The notes: a model not told the origin generated them from the sequence alone. DNA of 64,000 nucleotides from Mesorhizobium sp. (GCA_004017535.1 SAJS01000009.1:1-64000), one strand, 5' to 3'. Positions 21,198 to 31,532 are shown, numbered from the stretch's first letter. Translations and numbers: made by a program.

Positions 21198-21297
21198 GGG
21201 TGTGCCGATTTCAGGTGAGGCCGGCCTGCAAGCTGGGTAGCTTCGCGCCCGTCTTCGAATCTGGCTAGGCCTGTCCTGATTCTAAACTCACCCTGAT
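21198..21297. repeat. Dispersed palindromic repeat, family A copy 2 (diverged)
   Basis: Starts GTGTGCCGATTTCAGGTGAG, continues GCCGGCCTGC, and ends with arms of GGCCTGTCCTGATTCTAAAC type. It lacks the central TGCGCTTCCGGTGCTCACG word of the other two copies. It begins at the glmM stop codon. Confidence 0.6.
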
Positions 21298-21392
21298 GTC
21301 GCAGGCCAGCCGCCAACCCGGCGGGGCTTCGTCACGCGCGCAGCAACGGTCTACCATCTAAAATTGTATAGATTCGTGGTTAATCGGTACGG

Positions 21393-21407
21393 TTAAACGG
21401 CTTTTAA
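21393..21407 (+). promoter_or_regulatory. Perfect CtrA box upstream of the first OMP gene
   Basis: TTAA (21393-21396), 7 bases, TTAA (21404-21407) followed by CC, matching TTAA-N7-TTAACC. It lies 80 bp before the gene, with a GATTC (CcrM-type) site at 21371. Confidence 0.6.
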
Positions 21408-21486
21408 CCTTTGCAATTCATTATCCAAACCCGAGGTCAATCATCTTCGGGCGGGTGTCGTCCCGAGGCTTCTTAGGGGTGACAGA

Positions 21487-22299
21487 ATGTTCAAGACAGC
21501 AAGAATGGCATTGCTTGCCGTGCTGTTCGCGGGCTCGGCCGGACCGCTCTTCGCGGCCGACCTCTCCGAACCGCAGGTCGAAGAGGCTCCGCCGCCGGTC
21601 GTCGAGCAGCAGCCGATCGATGTCGGTGGCTGGTACATCCGGGGCGACATCGACTATCACAAATCGAGCCTGCGCAGCATCGACTATATTACATATGGGC
21701 CGCCACCCGGCAGCAACGATTTTGATTTCGGCCATCTGAAGGGCGGTTTCTCGCTGGGCGGTGGTGTCGGCTATAAGATCAACAGCTATCTCCGTACCGA
21801 CCTGACCGCGGATTACTGGTTCAAGTCGAACTTCAACGGCCAGACCTCTGATCTGCTCACAACGTCGACCGAAGTCTCAAAGATGAGCGCCCTGCTGCTG
21901 CTCGCCAATGCCTATGTCGACATCGGTACCTGGCACGGCATCACGCCTTATGTGGGTGCCGGTATCGGCGGCGCGCATGTCAAGTGGGACACGGTCCACG
22001 ATCCGAACACCACCGAGACCAATCCGGGTTCCTCCAACTGGCGCTTCGCCTACGCTCTCATGGCCGGCGCGTCCTACTGCCTGACCGACAAGGTGATCCT
22101 AGACGCCGGCTACCGCTTCTCCCACATCCAGGGCGGCCGCATGTTCGAGTTTGATACGAGCAGTTCCGGGCCAGGTTTCGACCACGGCATCAACACGCAC
22201 GAAGTGCGCGGCGGCCTGCGCTACCAGTTCGGTGGCAACAATGGCTGCGCGGAACCGGTCGCCTATCAGCCGGAACCGGAGCCGATCTACACCAAGTAA
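21487..22299 (+). CDS. Outer-membrane beta-barrel protein (Omp25/31-like)
   Basis: A 270-aa predicted outer-membrane protein with signal peptide MFKTARMALLAVLFAGSAGPLFA, a Pro/Glu-rich linker and a barrel of alternating strands (GGWYIRGDIDYH, LGGGVGYKINSYLRTDLTADYWF, GITPYVGAGIGGAHVKW, VILDAGYRFSHI, EVRGGLRYQFGG). It most resembles the Omp25/Omp31 and porin-family OMPs of Rhizobiales and Brucella. The C-terminus carries a PEPEPIYTK tail beyond the last strand, so the terminal aromatic is not at the end. It shares the GWY(I/L)RGD motif with its downstream paralogue. Confidence 0.82.
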   Translation: MFKTARMALLAVLFAGSAGPLFAADLSEPQVEEAPPPVVEQQPIDVGGWYIRGDIDYHKSSLRSIDYITYGPPPGSNDFDFGHLKGGFSLGGGVGYKINSYLRTDLTADYWFKSNFNGQTSDLLTTSTEVSKMSALLLLANAYVDIGTWHGITPYVGAGIGGAHVKWDTVHDPNTTETNPGSSNWRFAYALMAGASYCLTDKVILDAGYRFSHIQGGRMFEFDTSSSGPGFDHGINTHEVRGGLRYQFGGNNGCAEPVAYQPEPEPIYTK

Positions 22300-22325
22300 T
22301 CGCTTCCTGAATCCTGGAACTCGAA

Positions 22326-22357
22326 GCCGCCCGGCGCCAGCCGGGCGGCTTTCGTTT
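22326..22357 (+). terminator. Terminator after the first OMP gene
   Basis: GCCGCCCGGC pairs with GCCGGGCGGC over a four-base loop, then TTTCGTTT. Confidence 0.85.
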
Positions 22358-22410
22358 ATGCGACGCCGGTAAATATCGATCTAAATCAATTCGGTAACTG
22401 GCTGTTATCC

Positions 22411-22425
22411 TTAACCGGCACTTAA
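22411..22425 (+). promoter_or_regulatory. Perfect CtrA box upstream of the second OMP gene
   Basis: TTAA (22411-22414), 7 bases, TTAA (22422-22425) followed by CC. A further GGTTAAC 10 bp downstream extends an inverted TTAACC...GGTTAA arrangement. It lies 81 bp before the gene, the same offset as at the upstream paralogue. Confidence 0.6.
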
Positions 22426-22505
22426 CCACTATGGTTAACAATGCCTCCTGAAACGGCAGCTCTGCTCGCGCTCGCGGCTGGCGCCAACTTCAGGAGCCGG
22501 GGACC

Positions 22506-23384
22506 ATGATATCAAAATCGCGTATCGCACTGGCGCTCGCCTCAATCGTGCTGATGCCGGCGACACAGGCTTTGTCAGCCGACTACGACCCGCCGATCTA
22601 TGTCGACCAGGCGCCGGACTACCAGCCGGTCGAGGTCGGCTCGGGCTGGTACCTGCGCGGCGATGTCGGTTATGCCTTCAGCCATCCGTTTGACGAGACC
22701 AGCAACAATCCGGGCTTTTCGCACAGCCGGACGTTGTTCGATGCTAGCGTCGGCATGGGCTATCATTTCAACGATTACCTTCGTGCCGATCTAAACTTGG
22801 GAATCCTGCCGTCAAACAAGTTCGGCGACAGTGTAGACACCACCTGTAGCGGATCAACAACGACGACAGTCGTTGACAACACCTCCGGCTCGATTACGAG
22901 CCAAATCACGACTCGGCCCACCACTCAACCCTGCAAGGGCTCCAGCAACGCCCTGAACAAAGCTTATAGCCTGATGGCCAACGGCTATATCGATCTCGGC
23001 ACGTATGTAGGTATCACGCCCTATATCGGCGCCGGCGCCGGCGTTGTCTATGATAAGTACGCCAGCACGATCGGCGCGAAAAATTGCGCTCCGTCGAGCA
23101 GCAGCGTCGTCGGCAACGGCACCACCACCACGACGCAATTCAACTGCGATGACCCCGCGGGCTATGACGGGCAGGTCAGTTCGAAGGCGAGCTATGACTT
23201 TGCCTATTCGCTGGCGGCCGGCCTTTCGTACCAGATGACCAGAAACGTTTCGGTCGACCTCGGCTATGAGTATCTCTCAGTTCCGAGCGCCAAATATGTC
23301 GCCTATGACAACGGGCTCTTCAACGTTCACAAGGGTGTGAACTTCCAGACCGTCAAGCTCGGACTGCGTTATGATCTTTGGTAG
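22506..23384 (+). CDS. Outer-membrane beta-barrel protein with Ser/Thr-rich loops
   Basis: A 292-aa paralogue of the preceding OMP. It has signal peptide MISKSRIALALASIVLMPATQALS, the GSGWYLRGDVGYAF strand and a C-terminal strand GLRYDLW ending in an aromatic residue, as BAM substrates do. Two loops are unusually Ser/Thr-rich, each holding a cysteine pair (TTCSGS...QPCKGS and NCAPSSSS...FNCDDP). These suggest disulfide-tied surface loops and are absent from the first copy. Confidence 0.82.
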   Translation: MISKSRIALALASIVLMPATQALSADYDPPIYVDQAPDYQPVEVGSGWYLRGDVGYAFSHPFDETSNNPGFSHSRTLFDASVGMGYHFNDYLRADLNLGILPSNKFGDSVDTTCSGSTTTTVVDNTSGSITSQITTRPTTQPCKGSSNALNKAYSLMANGYIDLGTYVGITPYIGAGAGVVYDKYASTIGAKNCAPSSSSVVGNGTTTTTQFNCDDPAGYDGQVSSKASYDFAYSLAAGLSYQMTRNVSVDLGYEYLSVPSAKYVAYDNGLFNVHKGVNFQTVKLGLRYDLW

Positions 23385-23404
23385 CACAGACGGCAGCAAA
23401 AACC

Positions 23405-23443
23405 GCAGACGGCGGTTCTCTTCAGTCCCGACGTCTGCTTTTT
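23405..23443 (+). terminator. Probable terminator after the second OMP gene
   Basis: GCAGACG (23405-23411) pairs with CGTCTGC (23432-23438) across a 20-nt loop, followed by TTTTT. Confidence 0.5.
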
Positions 23444-23580
23444 GCGGCATTGCTTTTCGCGAGCAAATATCCCGACAGCGACAAAAACTTTGCTCTTGAC
23501 GCCGAAAGGCTGAAAGCATATCGCCGTCCGTGGGCCACCCCTCCCCAACGAGGGGCCACTATCTGGAAGGATAGACCACG

Positions 23581-24756
23581 ATGACGACGCTTACCAAGCC
23601 CGGACTCCGTCCGGCAAACCCCAATTTCTCCTCAGGTCCCTGCGCAAAACGTCCCGGCTGGTCGGCCGAGGCGCTCTCTAAGGCCGCGCTTGGACGCTCC
23701 CATCGCGCCAAAATCGGCAAGAGCAAGCTCGAGCAGGCGATCGAGCTGACGCGCGACATCCTCAAGGTTCCCGCGAACTACCGCATCGGCATCGTGCCGG
23801 CGTCCGATACCGGCGCCGTCGAGATGGCGCTGTGGTCGCTGCTCGGCGAGCGCGGCGTCGACATGGTCGCCTGGGAGAGCTTCGGCTCCGGCTGGGTGAC
23901 GGATGTCGTCAAGCAGCTCAAGCTCGCCGATGTGCGCAAGTTCGAGGCCGGCTACGGCCAGCTGCCCGACCTCAAGCAGATCGATTTCGATCGCGACGTG
24001 GTCTTCACCTGGAACGGCACGACCTCCGGCGTGCGCGTGCCGAACGGCGATTTCATTCCCGCGGACCGCAAGGGCTTGACCATCTGCGACGCGACGTCGG
24101 CCGCCTTCGCGCAAAGGCTCGACTTTGAAAAACTCGATGTCGTCACCTTCTCCTGGCAGAAGGTGCTGGGCGGCGAAGGCGCGCACGGCATGCTGATCCT
24201 GTCGCCCCGCGCCGTCGAGCGGCTGGAGACCTACAAGCCGGCCTGGCCGCTGCCGAAGATCTTCCGCCTGACCTCGGGCGGCAAGCTGATCGAGGGCATC
24301 TTCAAGGGCGAGACCATCAACACACCGTCGATGCTGTGCGTGGAGGATTATCTCGATGCGCTTCACTGGGCGAAGTCGATCGGTGGGCTGGAGGCGCTGA
24401 TTGCCCGCGCCGACGCCAATGCCGCGGTGCTCGACCGGTTCGTTGGCAAGTCGTCGTGGCTCGGCCATCTGGCCGTCGATCCGGCAACGCGCTCGAACAC
24501 GTCCGTGTGCCTCTCCTTCACCGATCCGGATGTTGCGGCGCTCGATGCCGACGGTCAGGCGGCTTTCGCCAAGGGGCTCGTCTCGACGCTCGACAAGGAA
24601 GGTGTCGCCTACGACATCGGCTCCTATCGCGACGCGCCGCCCGGTCTGCGCATCTGGTGCGGCGCCACCATCGAGACCGCCGATCTCGAAGCGCTGCTGC
24701 CCTGGCTCGACTGGGCCTTCGCCGCGCAGAAGGCGTCGCTTAAGGCGGCGGCCTGA
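23581..24756 (+). CDS. serC: Phosphoserine aminotransferase SerC
   Basis: A 391-aa class V aminotransferase making 3-phosphoserine from 3-phosphohydroxypyruvate, the second step of serine synthesis; it can also serve pyridoxine synthesis. The PLP lysine is K194 in [15 protein letters not shown]. Other motifs are [13 protein letters not shown] and [17 protein letters not shown]. It belongs to the long alphaproteobacterial form and lies 65 bp before serA. Confidence 0.95.
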   Translation: MTTLTKPGLRPANPNFSSGPCAKRPGWSAEALSKAALGRSHRAKIGKSKLEQAIELTRDILKVPANYRIGIVPASDTGAVEMALWSLLGERGVDMVAWESFGSGWVTDVVKQLKLADVRKFEAGYGQLPDLKQIDFDRDVVFTWNGTTSGVRVPNGDFIPADRKGLTICDATSAAFAQRLDFEKLDVVTFSWQKVLGGEGAHGMLILSPRAVERLETYKPAWPLPKIFRLTSGGKLIEGIFKGETINTPSMLCVEDYLDALHWAKSIGGLEALIARADANAAVLDRFVGKSSWLGHLAVDPATRSNTSVCLSFTDPDVAALDADGQAAFAKGLVSTLDKEGVAYDIGSYRDAPPGLRIWCGATIETADLEALLPWLDWAFAAQKASLKAAA

Positions 24757-24821
24757 AATCCATGGCGGCCTGCGAGCCGCCACCATTCCCGACACATCCA
24801 ATTCCCTTCAAGGAGGCCGTG

Positions 24822-26423
24822 ATGGCGCCCCGCGTTCTCGTTTCGGATAAACTTTCAACCACCGCCGTGCAGATTTTCAAGGATCGCGGCATAGAGGTCG
24901 ACTACCTGCCCGATCTCGGCAAGGACAAGGAAAAGCTGCTCGAGGTGATCGGCCAGTATGACGGCCTCGCCATCCGCTCGGCGACAAAGGTCACCGAGAA
25001 GCTGATCAATGCCGCCACCAGGCTCAAGGTCGTCGGCCGCGCCGGCATCGGCGTCGACAATGTCGATATCCCGGCCGCCAGCCGCAAGGGCATCATCGTG
25101 ATGAACACGCCCTTCGGCAATTCGATCACCACGGCCGAGCATGCGGTGGCGATGATCTTCGCGCTGGCGCGGCAAATCCCGGAAGCCAATGCCTCGACCC
25201 ATGCGGGAAAATGGGAAAAGAACCGCTTCATGGGCGTCGAGATCACCAGCAAGACGCTGGGCGTGATCGGGTGCGGCAATATCGGCTCGATCGTCGCCAC
25301 GCGCGGCGTCGGATTGAAGATGCATGTTATCGCCTTCGATCCGTTCCTGTCGGACAGCCGCGCCGAGGAGCTCGGCGTCCAGAAGGTCGAGCTCGACGAG
25401 CTCTTCGCCCGCGCCGACTTCATCACGCTGCACACGCCGCTGACCGAAAAGACGCGCAACATCATCGACGCGGCCGCGATCGCCAAGATGAAGGACGGCG
25501 TGCACATCATCAATTGCGCGCGCGGCGGCCTTGTCGTCGAGGCCGATCTGGTCGCGGCGCTGAAGAGCGGCAAGGTGGCGGGGGCCGGAATCGACGTGTT
25601 CGAGGTCGAGCCGGCGGAGAACAACCCGCTGTTCGGCATGGAGAATGTCGTGGCGACGCCACATCTCGGAGCCTCGACAACGGAAGCGCAGGAGAATGTC
25701 GCGCTGCAGGTCGCCGAGCAGATGAGCGACTATCTCATCAAGGGCGCCGTCTCTAACGCCATCAACATGCCTTCGATCACTGCCGAGGAAGCGCCGAGGC
25801 TGAAACCCTTCGTCAAGCTCGCCGAGGTGCTCGGCGCCTTTGTCGGCCAGGTCACCGAAGATCCGATCAAGGAGGTCGAGATCCTGTTCGACGGCTCGAC
25901 AGCGACGATGAACACACGCGCGCTGGTGAGCGCCGCCCTTGCCGGCCTGATCCGGCCGCAGGTCTCCGACGTCAACATGGTGTCGGCGCCGATCATGGTG
26001 AAGGAGCGCGGCATCATCGTCGCCGAGGTCAAGCGCGACAAGTCGGGCGTGTTCGACGGCTATATCAGATTGACGGTCAAGACCGAGCACATGACGCGCT
26101 CGATCGCCGGCACCTGCTTCTCCGACGGCAAGCCGCGCTTCATCCAGATCAAGGGCATCAATCTCGACGCCGAAGTCGGCCAGCACATGCTCTACACGAC
26201 CAATGCCGACGCGCCCGGCATCATCGGCCTGCTCGGCACGCTGTGCGGCGAGAACGGCGTCAACATCGCCAACTTCCAGCTCGGCCGCAACCGGCCGGGC
26301 GGCGATGCGATCGCGCTGCTTTATCTCGACGCGCCGTTCCCGGAAAAGGTGCTGGAGCAGGTGCGCGCGCACAAGTCGATCGACTCGGCGAAGCGACTGC
26401 GCTTCGACGTCGGCGCCGAGTGA
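24822..26423 (+). CDS. serA: D-3-phosphoglycerate dehydrogenase SerA
   Basis: A 533-aa first enzyme of serine synthesis. The NAD-binding Rossmann motif is GVIGCGNIGSIVATRG. The substrate-binding and catalytic region includes IINCARGGLVVEADL, the active-site glutamate near FEVEPAENNPLF and the histidine of ATPHLGAST. The length indicates the long form with an intervening ASB domain and a C-terminal ACT domain (MLYTTNADAPGIIGLLGTLCGENGVNIANFQLGR) for serine feedback. ATG 24822 follows a perfect AAGGAGG, so an upstream in-frame start at 24762 is rejected. Confidence 0.96.
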   Translation: MAPRVLVSDKLSTTAVQIFKDRGIEVDYLPDLGKDKEKLLEVIGQYDGLAIRSATKVTEKLINAATRLKVVGRAGIGVDNVDIPAASRKGIIVMNTPFGNSITTAEHAVAMIFALARQIPEANASTHAGKWEKNRFMGVEITSKTLGVIGCGNIGSIVATRGVGLKMHVIAFDPFLSDSRAEELGVQKVELDELFARADFITLHTPLTEKTRNIIDAAAIAKMKDGVHIINCARGGLVVEADLVAALKSGKVAGAGIDVFEVEPAENNPLFGMENVVATPHLGASTTEAQENVALQVAEQMSDYLIKGAVSNAINMPSITAEEAPRLKPFVKLAEVLGAFVGQVTEDPIKEVEILFDGSTATMNTRALVSAALAGLIRPQVSDVNMVSAPIMVKERGIIVAEVKRDKSGVFDGYIRLTVKTEHMTRSIAGTCFSDGKPRFIQIKGINLDAEVGQHMLYTTNADAPGIIGLLGTLCGENGVNIANFQLGRNRPGGDAIALLYLDAPFPEKVLEQVRAHKSIDSAKRLRFDVGAE

Positions 26424-26439
26424 ACGTTGAAAATAAAGA

Positions 26440-26467
26440 CGCCCCGCCTGCACCGGCAGGCGAGGCG
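26440..26467 (-). terminator. Hairpin between serA and the DMT gene, U-rich on the minus strand
   Basis: CGCCTCGCCTGC/GCAGGCGGGGCG (one bulge) read on the minus strand is followed by TCTTTATTTT. It most likely terminates the leftward transporter gene; as a stem it may also slow serA transcription. Confidence 0.55.
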
Positions 26468-26517
26468 TTGACGGGACAGCCGTCGCCGACGGCTGCTTGA
26501 CGCGTGATCGAGAGATA

Positions 26518-27417
26518 TCATCCCGTCTGCAGCGCCGCTCTGCTGCCGCTGTATTCGGCAAGGGCAATGCCGCCGAGGACAAGCGCCAGCGCGAAGACCT
26601 GATAGGGCTGAAACTGCTCGCCGACGATCAGCACCGAAAGCAGCGTGCCGAAGATCGGCACCAGGTTGATGAACAGGCCGGCGCGGTTGGCGCCGATCAG
26701 CTCGTTGCCCTTGATGTAGAGGACCTGCGAGACGACCGAGGCGCCGAGCGCCGTATAGAGGGTGAGCGCCCATCCGCTTGCATCCGGAATAACGGCGCGG
26801 CCGGCCGCGATCTCCCAGGTGACGAAGGGCAGTGAGATCAGCAGCGCGGCGATCGACAGCGCCAGCATGAAACTCTGCCAGCGGATTGCCGGCCTGAGAC
26901 GCAGCCCCACCGAATAGAGGCTGTAGCAAAGCACCGCGACAAGCATGATGGCGTCGCCGAAGTTGAGGTCGAGCTTCAAGAGCTGAACGAGGTCGCCATG
27001 GCTTGCGGTCAGCGCGACGCCGACGATGGTGAGCACGACGCCGACGATCTGCAGAGGCCGCACGCGCAGCCGGAAGAACATGAAATTGGCAAGGATGATG
27101 ACGATCGGGATGGCGGCCTGCTCAATCGAGACGTTGATGGCGGTCGTGAAATTGAGCGCGGTGTAGAAGATGACGTTGAAGATGGTGAAGCCGCACGCGC
27201 CGAGGCCGGCAAGCAGTTTCCAGTGGCTGCGCACTTCGGGCCAGTCCTCGCGCAGTGTCCGCCAGCCGACGGGCAGCAGGATCAGCACCGCCATGACCCA
27301 GCGCAGGAACACCAGCGTCATCGGCGAGACATGGCCGACGGCAAGCTTGCCCGCGACCGAATTGCCGCCCCACAACAGCATGGTCGACAGCAGGAACAGA
27401 TAGGCGGCTCGGTGCAT
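26518..27417 (-). CDS. EamA/DMT superfamily transporter
   Basis: About 300 residues with ten predicted TMs in two EamA repeats (FLLSTMLLWGGNSVAGKLAVGHVSPMTLVFLRW in the first, LYTALGASVVSQVLYIKGNELIGANRAGLFINLVPIFGTLLSVLIVGE in the second). It is an inner-membrane drug/metabolite exporter; the substrate is unknown. A GTG start at 27444 would add nine residues. ATG 27417 is preferred since TM1 then begins about six residues in. Confidence 0.85.
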   Translation of the reverse strand: MHRAAYLFLLSTMLLWGGNSVAGKLAVGHVSPMTLVFLRWVMAVLILLPVGWRTLREDWPEVRSHWKLLAGLGACGFTIFNVIFYTALNFTTAINVSIEQAAIPIVIILANFMFFRLRVRPLQIVGVVLTIVGVALTASHGDLVQLLKLDLNFGDAIMLVAVLCYSLYSVGLRLRPAIRWQSFMLALSIAALLISLPFVTWEIAAGRAVIPDASGWALTLYTALGASVVSQVLYIKGNELIGANRAGLFINLVPIFGTLLSVLIVGEQFQPYQVFALALVLGGIALAEYSGSRAALQTG

Positions 27418-27715
27418 GAGGGATCGGCCTGCAGGGATGTTCACGGGTTCAGGCCGGCCTAGAGTGGCGGCGGCGGCAAGTAAATGATGCGAAAGCTGGA
27501 ATTTGTTATGCCTGATCGGGACGAGGCTTCGCCGGCATCCTTATCCCGATCCAACTCCTGGAGCACGATCGGGTTCCGAAAGCCGGCTCCTGCCTTTTCA
27601 AATCATGTTCCTGAGATGGTTTCGGCGGCAAAGAAAGGGTCGCGCCGGCCGGCGCTTGACGCTATAGAGGCCTGTCGTTTCAGGCCGCCCGCGCGGCATT
27701 TCAAGGGAAAAGAAC
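27418..27715. other. Intergenic region upstream of purA, degenerate repeat remnants
   Basis: It contains two ATCGGG-centred words (around 27512 and 27568) with CCGGCTCC/CCGGCATCC between, resembling a decayed mosaic repeat. Rightward frames here are incompatible with purA and have no ribosome site. Confidence 0.4.
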
Positions 27716-29014
<1,299 letters not shown>

Positions 29015-29083
29015 TTTCACAGCCCTTCCCGGCGTTACGGCTGATTTGCGGCCGGCGGGAGAAGAATGCAGGTCACCTGACGC

Positions 29084-30916
29084 ATGGCAGATTTCGTTAG
29101 TGTTCTGAAAAAGCAGCTCGACAAGAAGGTCGATCCTTCGTTCGAGGTGCGCAAACAGATATACGACGGTGCCCGCGCGGTGCTGGTGAAGAAGCTCGCG
29201 GAGTATTCTCCGCCGCTTGCGCCCGATGTCGTCAGCAAGCAGAAGCGCTCGCTGGAAGACGCCATCTCCAGCGTCGAGCGCGACTATGCCAAAAGCGTTC
29301 CCGCCGCCGATCCGCTGGCGGAGCTGGAGCATATCTTCTCCTCCATCGACCGCAACAGGAACCAGCCGACCCACTCCCGCCAGCCGGTGTCGCCCGCGGT
29401 GCCGGCGCCTGCCAAGCCGGATCCGTTCAAATCAGAACCCCTCAAGCCGTCGCCTGCGCCCGCCAGGACCGAACCGAGCTGGCAAAGCAAGACGGAGCCC
29501 GCGCCGCAAAACCCTGTGAAGACCGAGCCGGCCTGGCAGAGCACGGCAAGGACGGACCCGAGCTGGCAGGCTGCGGCAAAGCAGGAGCCTGCCTGGCAGA
29601 AGGCGCCGCCACCGCCGATGCCGTCGCCGCGCGAGGATGATGTCGGCCTCGCTGGCATGGACGCCGCCGATGACGAGGACGGCAGCGATGTCTTTGCCAA
29701 TGACGAGCAGCCGGCGGCAGATACTTTCCAACGGTTGCGGCCTCAGCCGCAGCGCAAGCGCGGCTATGGCGGCCTGATCGCTGTCGTCATCGCGCTTTTG
29801 GTGCTGGCTGGCGGCGGCTACGGCATATGGCTGAACAAGAACGCGTTCGGCTCGCTCTTCGGCCTCGGCGGCGGCAACAAGACGGTCTCGACCGAGCCGC
29901 TGGTCAAGCCCGCTCCAACCAAGCCTGCAACCGAGACGGCTGCAGCGCCGGCCCCGGCTCCGGCCGCTACAGGCGAGCCCGCCGACACGACCAAGTTCAC
30001 GCAGCGCCTGACGCCCGAGGGCAAGGAGACCGATCCCGGTCCGGCTGGCGGACAGGCCACGATCGGCGAAGGCGAATCCGTCGCGGCGCTGACCTCGCGC
30101 CCGCCGCCCGCCCCGCCCGCCGCGACCGGCACCCCGCCTGTTACGGCAACGCAAACGCCACAGGCGCCTGCCGCGGGAGCAGCGCCTGCGCCGGCGACTG
30201 ACGCCGCCAATCCAACACCGCCTGCAGCCGCCACCACACCACCAGCGGCTGGCGCCACGCCACCCGTGGCGGCGACAACACCACCCGCGGCGGCGACCAC
30301 GCCGCCGGCCGCAGGCGCGGCACCAGCCACAGCCACGCCGGCGACGGCCGAGGCGACCGTGCCGGTCGGACAGAAGGCGATCTTCTATGAGGAGCGCACC
30401 AGCACCCAGCAGGGCACGGCCGAGCCCGGCAGCATCGTCTGGTCGCTGGTGCAGGAATCGCCCGGCGGCGACCTGCCGCCGGAACCGGCGATTCGCGCCG
30501 AAGCGACGATCCCGGGCAAGAACATCCAGCTGCGCATGACAATCCGGCGCAACACCGACCAGACGCTGCCGGCCAGCCACATCATCGAGATGATATTCCT
30601 GACGCCGGAAGGGTTTGACGGCGGCGGCGTCGACAACATCCTGCGCATCGCCATGAAGAGTTCTGAGCAGGACGCCGGCAGCCCGCTGATCGGCATCCCG
30701 GCCAAGATCGCCGACGGCTTCTTCCTCGTCGCGCTTAACGACACCAAGGCCGACGAGGATGCCAATCTGACGCTGCTTCGGGGACAGTCGTGGATCGACG
30801 TGCCGGTGGTCTACAAGACCGGACGCCGCGCGCTGCTCACCATGGAAAAGGGCATCCCCGGCGAGAAGGTCTTCGACGAGGCGCTGAAGGCCTGGGCGGC
30901 GAAGACCTCGGGGTGA
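29084..30916 (+). CDS. Membrane-anchored Pro/Ala-rich protein, unknown function
   Basis: A 610-aa protein. It has an N-terminal charged helical domain (1-85, ADFVSVLKKQLDKKVDPSFEVRKQIYDGARAVL), then a Pro/Lys/Trp-rich stretch with repeated EPxWQxxxK units (about 100-180) and one TM (about 228-248, GGLIAVVIALLVLAGGGYGIWL). A Pro/Ala/Thr low-complexity segment (about 260-425) leads to a C-terminal beta-rich domain (425-610, AIFYEERTSTQQGTAEPGSIVWSLVQE...). The C-terminal domain should lie in the periplasm. The compositional middle generates antisense ORFs. It follows purA by 69 bp. I do not recognise a named family. Confidence 0.7.
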   Translation: MADFVSVLKKQLDKKVDPSFEVRKQIYDGARAVLVKKLAEYSPPLAPDVVSKQKRSLEDAISSVERDYAKSVPAADPLAELEHIFSSIDRNRNQPTHSRQPVSPAVPAPAKPDPFKSEPLKPSPAPARTEPSWQSKTEPAPQNPVKTEPAWQSTARTDPSWQAAAKQEPAWQKAPPPPMPSPREDDVGLAGMDAADDEDGSDVFANDEQPAADTFQRLRPQPQRKRGYGGLIAVVIALLVLAGGGYGIWLNKNAFGSLFGLGGGNKTVSTEPLVKPAPTKPATETAAAPAPAPAATGEPADTTKFTQRLTPEGKETDPGPAGGQATIGEGESVAALTSRPPPAPPAATGTPPVTATQTPQAPAAGAAPAPATDAANPTPPAAATTPPAAGATPPVAATTPPAAATTPPAAGAAPATATPATAEATVPVGQKAIFYEERTSTQQGTAEPGSIVWSLVQESPGGDLPPEPAIRAEATIPGKNIQLRMTIRRNTDQTLPASHIIEMIFLTPEGFDGGGVDNILRIAMKSSEQDAGSPLIGIPAKIADGFFLVALNDTKADEDANLTLLRGQSWIDVPVVYKTGRRALLTMEKGIPGEKVFDEALKAWAAKTSG

Positions 30917-30917
30917 G

Positions 30918-30965
30918 GAGCAATTCCAGGAAAAGTGTGAGCGGTTTTCCGTCGGGAATTGCGTA
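30918..30965. repeat. Dispersed intergenic repeat, family B copy 2 (inverted)
   Basis: Reverse-complement copy of 17761-17808, with arms GCAATTCC and GGAATTGC around GTGTGAGCGGTTTTCCGTC. It lies directly after the stop codon of the preceding gene. Confidence 0.7.
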
Positions 30966-30976
30966 AGGCAGGCGCC

Positions 30977-31276
30977 CTAAAAGCCCTGAAAGAGCATATC
31001 GAGCGCCGCCACGATATCGTCATGGCGGCTCATGAGATTGGTTCGATTTTCGCCGAGTTCGGTTGCGGCCACCGTCGCGATTAGGTGAGTGGCCATCACC
31101 ATCTTCCGGCCGTTGATCTCAAAGACCGGATGCAGCTTGCGCATTGGCGAAGGCGCCGAGGTCAGCGGCAGAAGCGGAACGACAACTCGCGTCTTGAAGT
31201 GGTCGAGCAGGTCGGATTGAACGTCGAGCAGATAGCCGCCTTCGATGCCGCTGGCGAAGACGTCATAGCGCGCCAT
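30977..31276 (-). CDS. ccdB: CcdB-type toxin
   Basis: A 99-aa CcdB-family toxin that poisons DNA gyrase. It begins MARYDVFAS, contains GYLLDVQSDLLDHFKTRVVVPLLP, VFEINGRKMVMATHLIATV, and ends DMLFQGF, matching the C-terminal tail of F-plasmid CcdB (WGI motif region) in position though not exactly in sequence. The start overlaps the ccdA stop by one base (TGATG). It is located immediately beside a dispersed repeat. Confidence 0.88.
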   Translation of the reverse strand: MARYDVFASGIEGGYLLDVQSDLLDHFKTRVVVPLLPLTSAPSPMRKLHPVFEINGRKMVMATHLIATVAATELGENRTNLMSRHDDIVAALDMLFQGF

Positions 31277-31518
31277 CAGAATTGCCGATGTTCGGCAAGC
31301 GGATTGCCGTGCTTGTCGACATAGTCGTTCCAAGCGTCCATCGTCGCACGGTTCTCAAGCTTCCATAGCCGCGTTTTCTCAGCAGCAACCGCTTCCGCTA
31401 TGCCGGCCTCCGCAGCCCGCGATACATTCACGTTGAGCCCCTTGGCTTCCGCCATGAGCTGCGAATCGATCGACAGATTGGCTGGCTGGCGATTTGCGTT
31501 CGTCGCAATCTTGCGCAT
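31276..31518 (-). CDS. ccdA: CcdA-type antitoxin
   Basis: An 80-aa antitoxin. The N-terminal ribbon-helix-helix (NRQPANLSIDSQLMAEAKGLNVNVSRAAEAGIAEAV) binds the operator and the disordered C-terminus (WNDYVDKHGNPLAEHRQF) wraps CcdB. The start at 31518 follows a GAGG site; an in-frame codon further out at 31554 would lie inside the operator palindrome and is rejected. Confidence 0.87.
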   Translation of the reverse strand: MRKIATNANRQPANLSIDSQLMAEAKGLNVNVSRAAEAGIAEAVAAEKTRLWKLENRATMDAWNDYVDKHGNPLAEHRQF

Positions 31519-31532
31519 GACAGTTACCTCGA

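Noticed and set aside
24855-26582. 575-codon leftward ORF opposite serA
   Set aside because: Antisense to conserved SerA motifs throughout; the composition (Arg/Asp/Gly/His-rich) is typical of a shadow frame.
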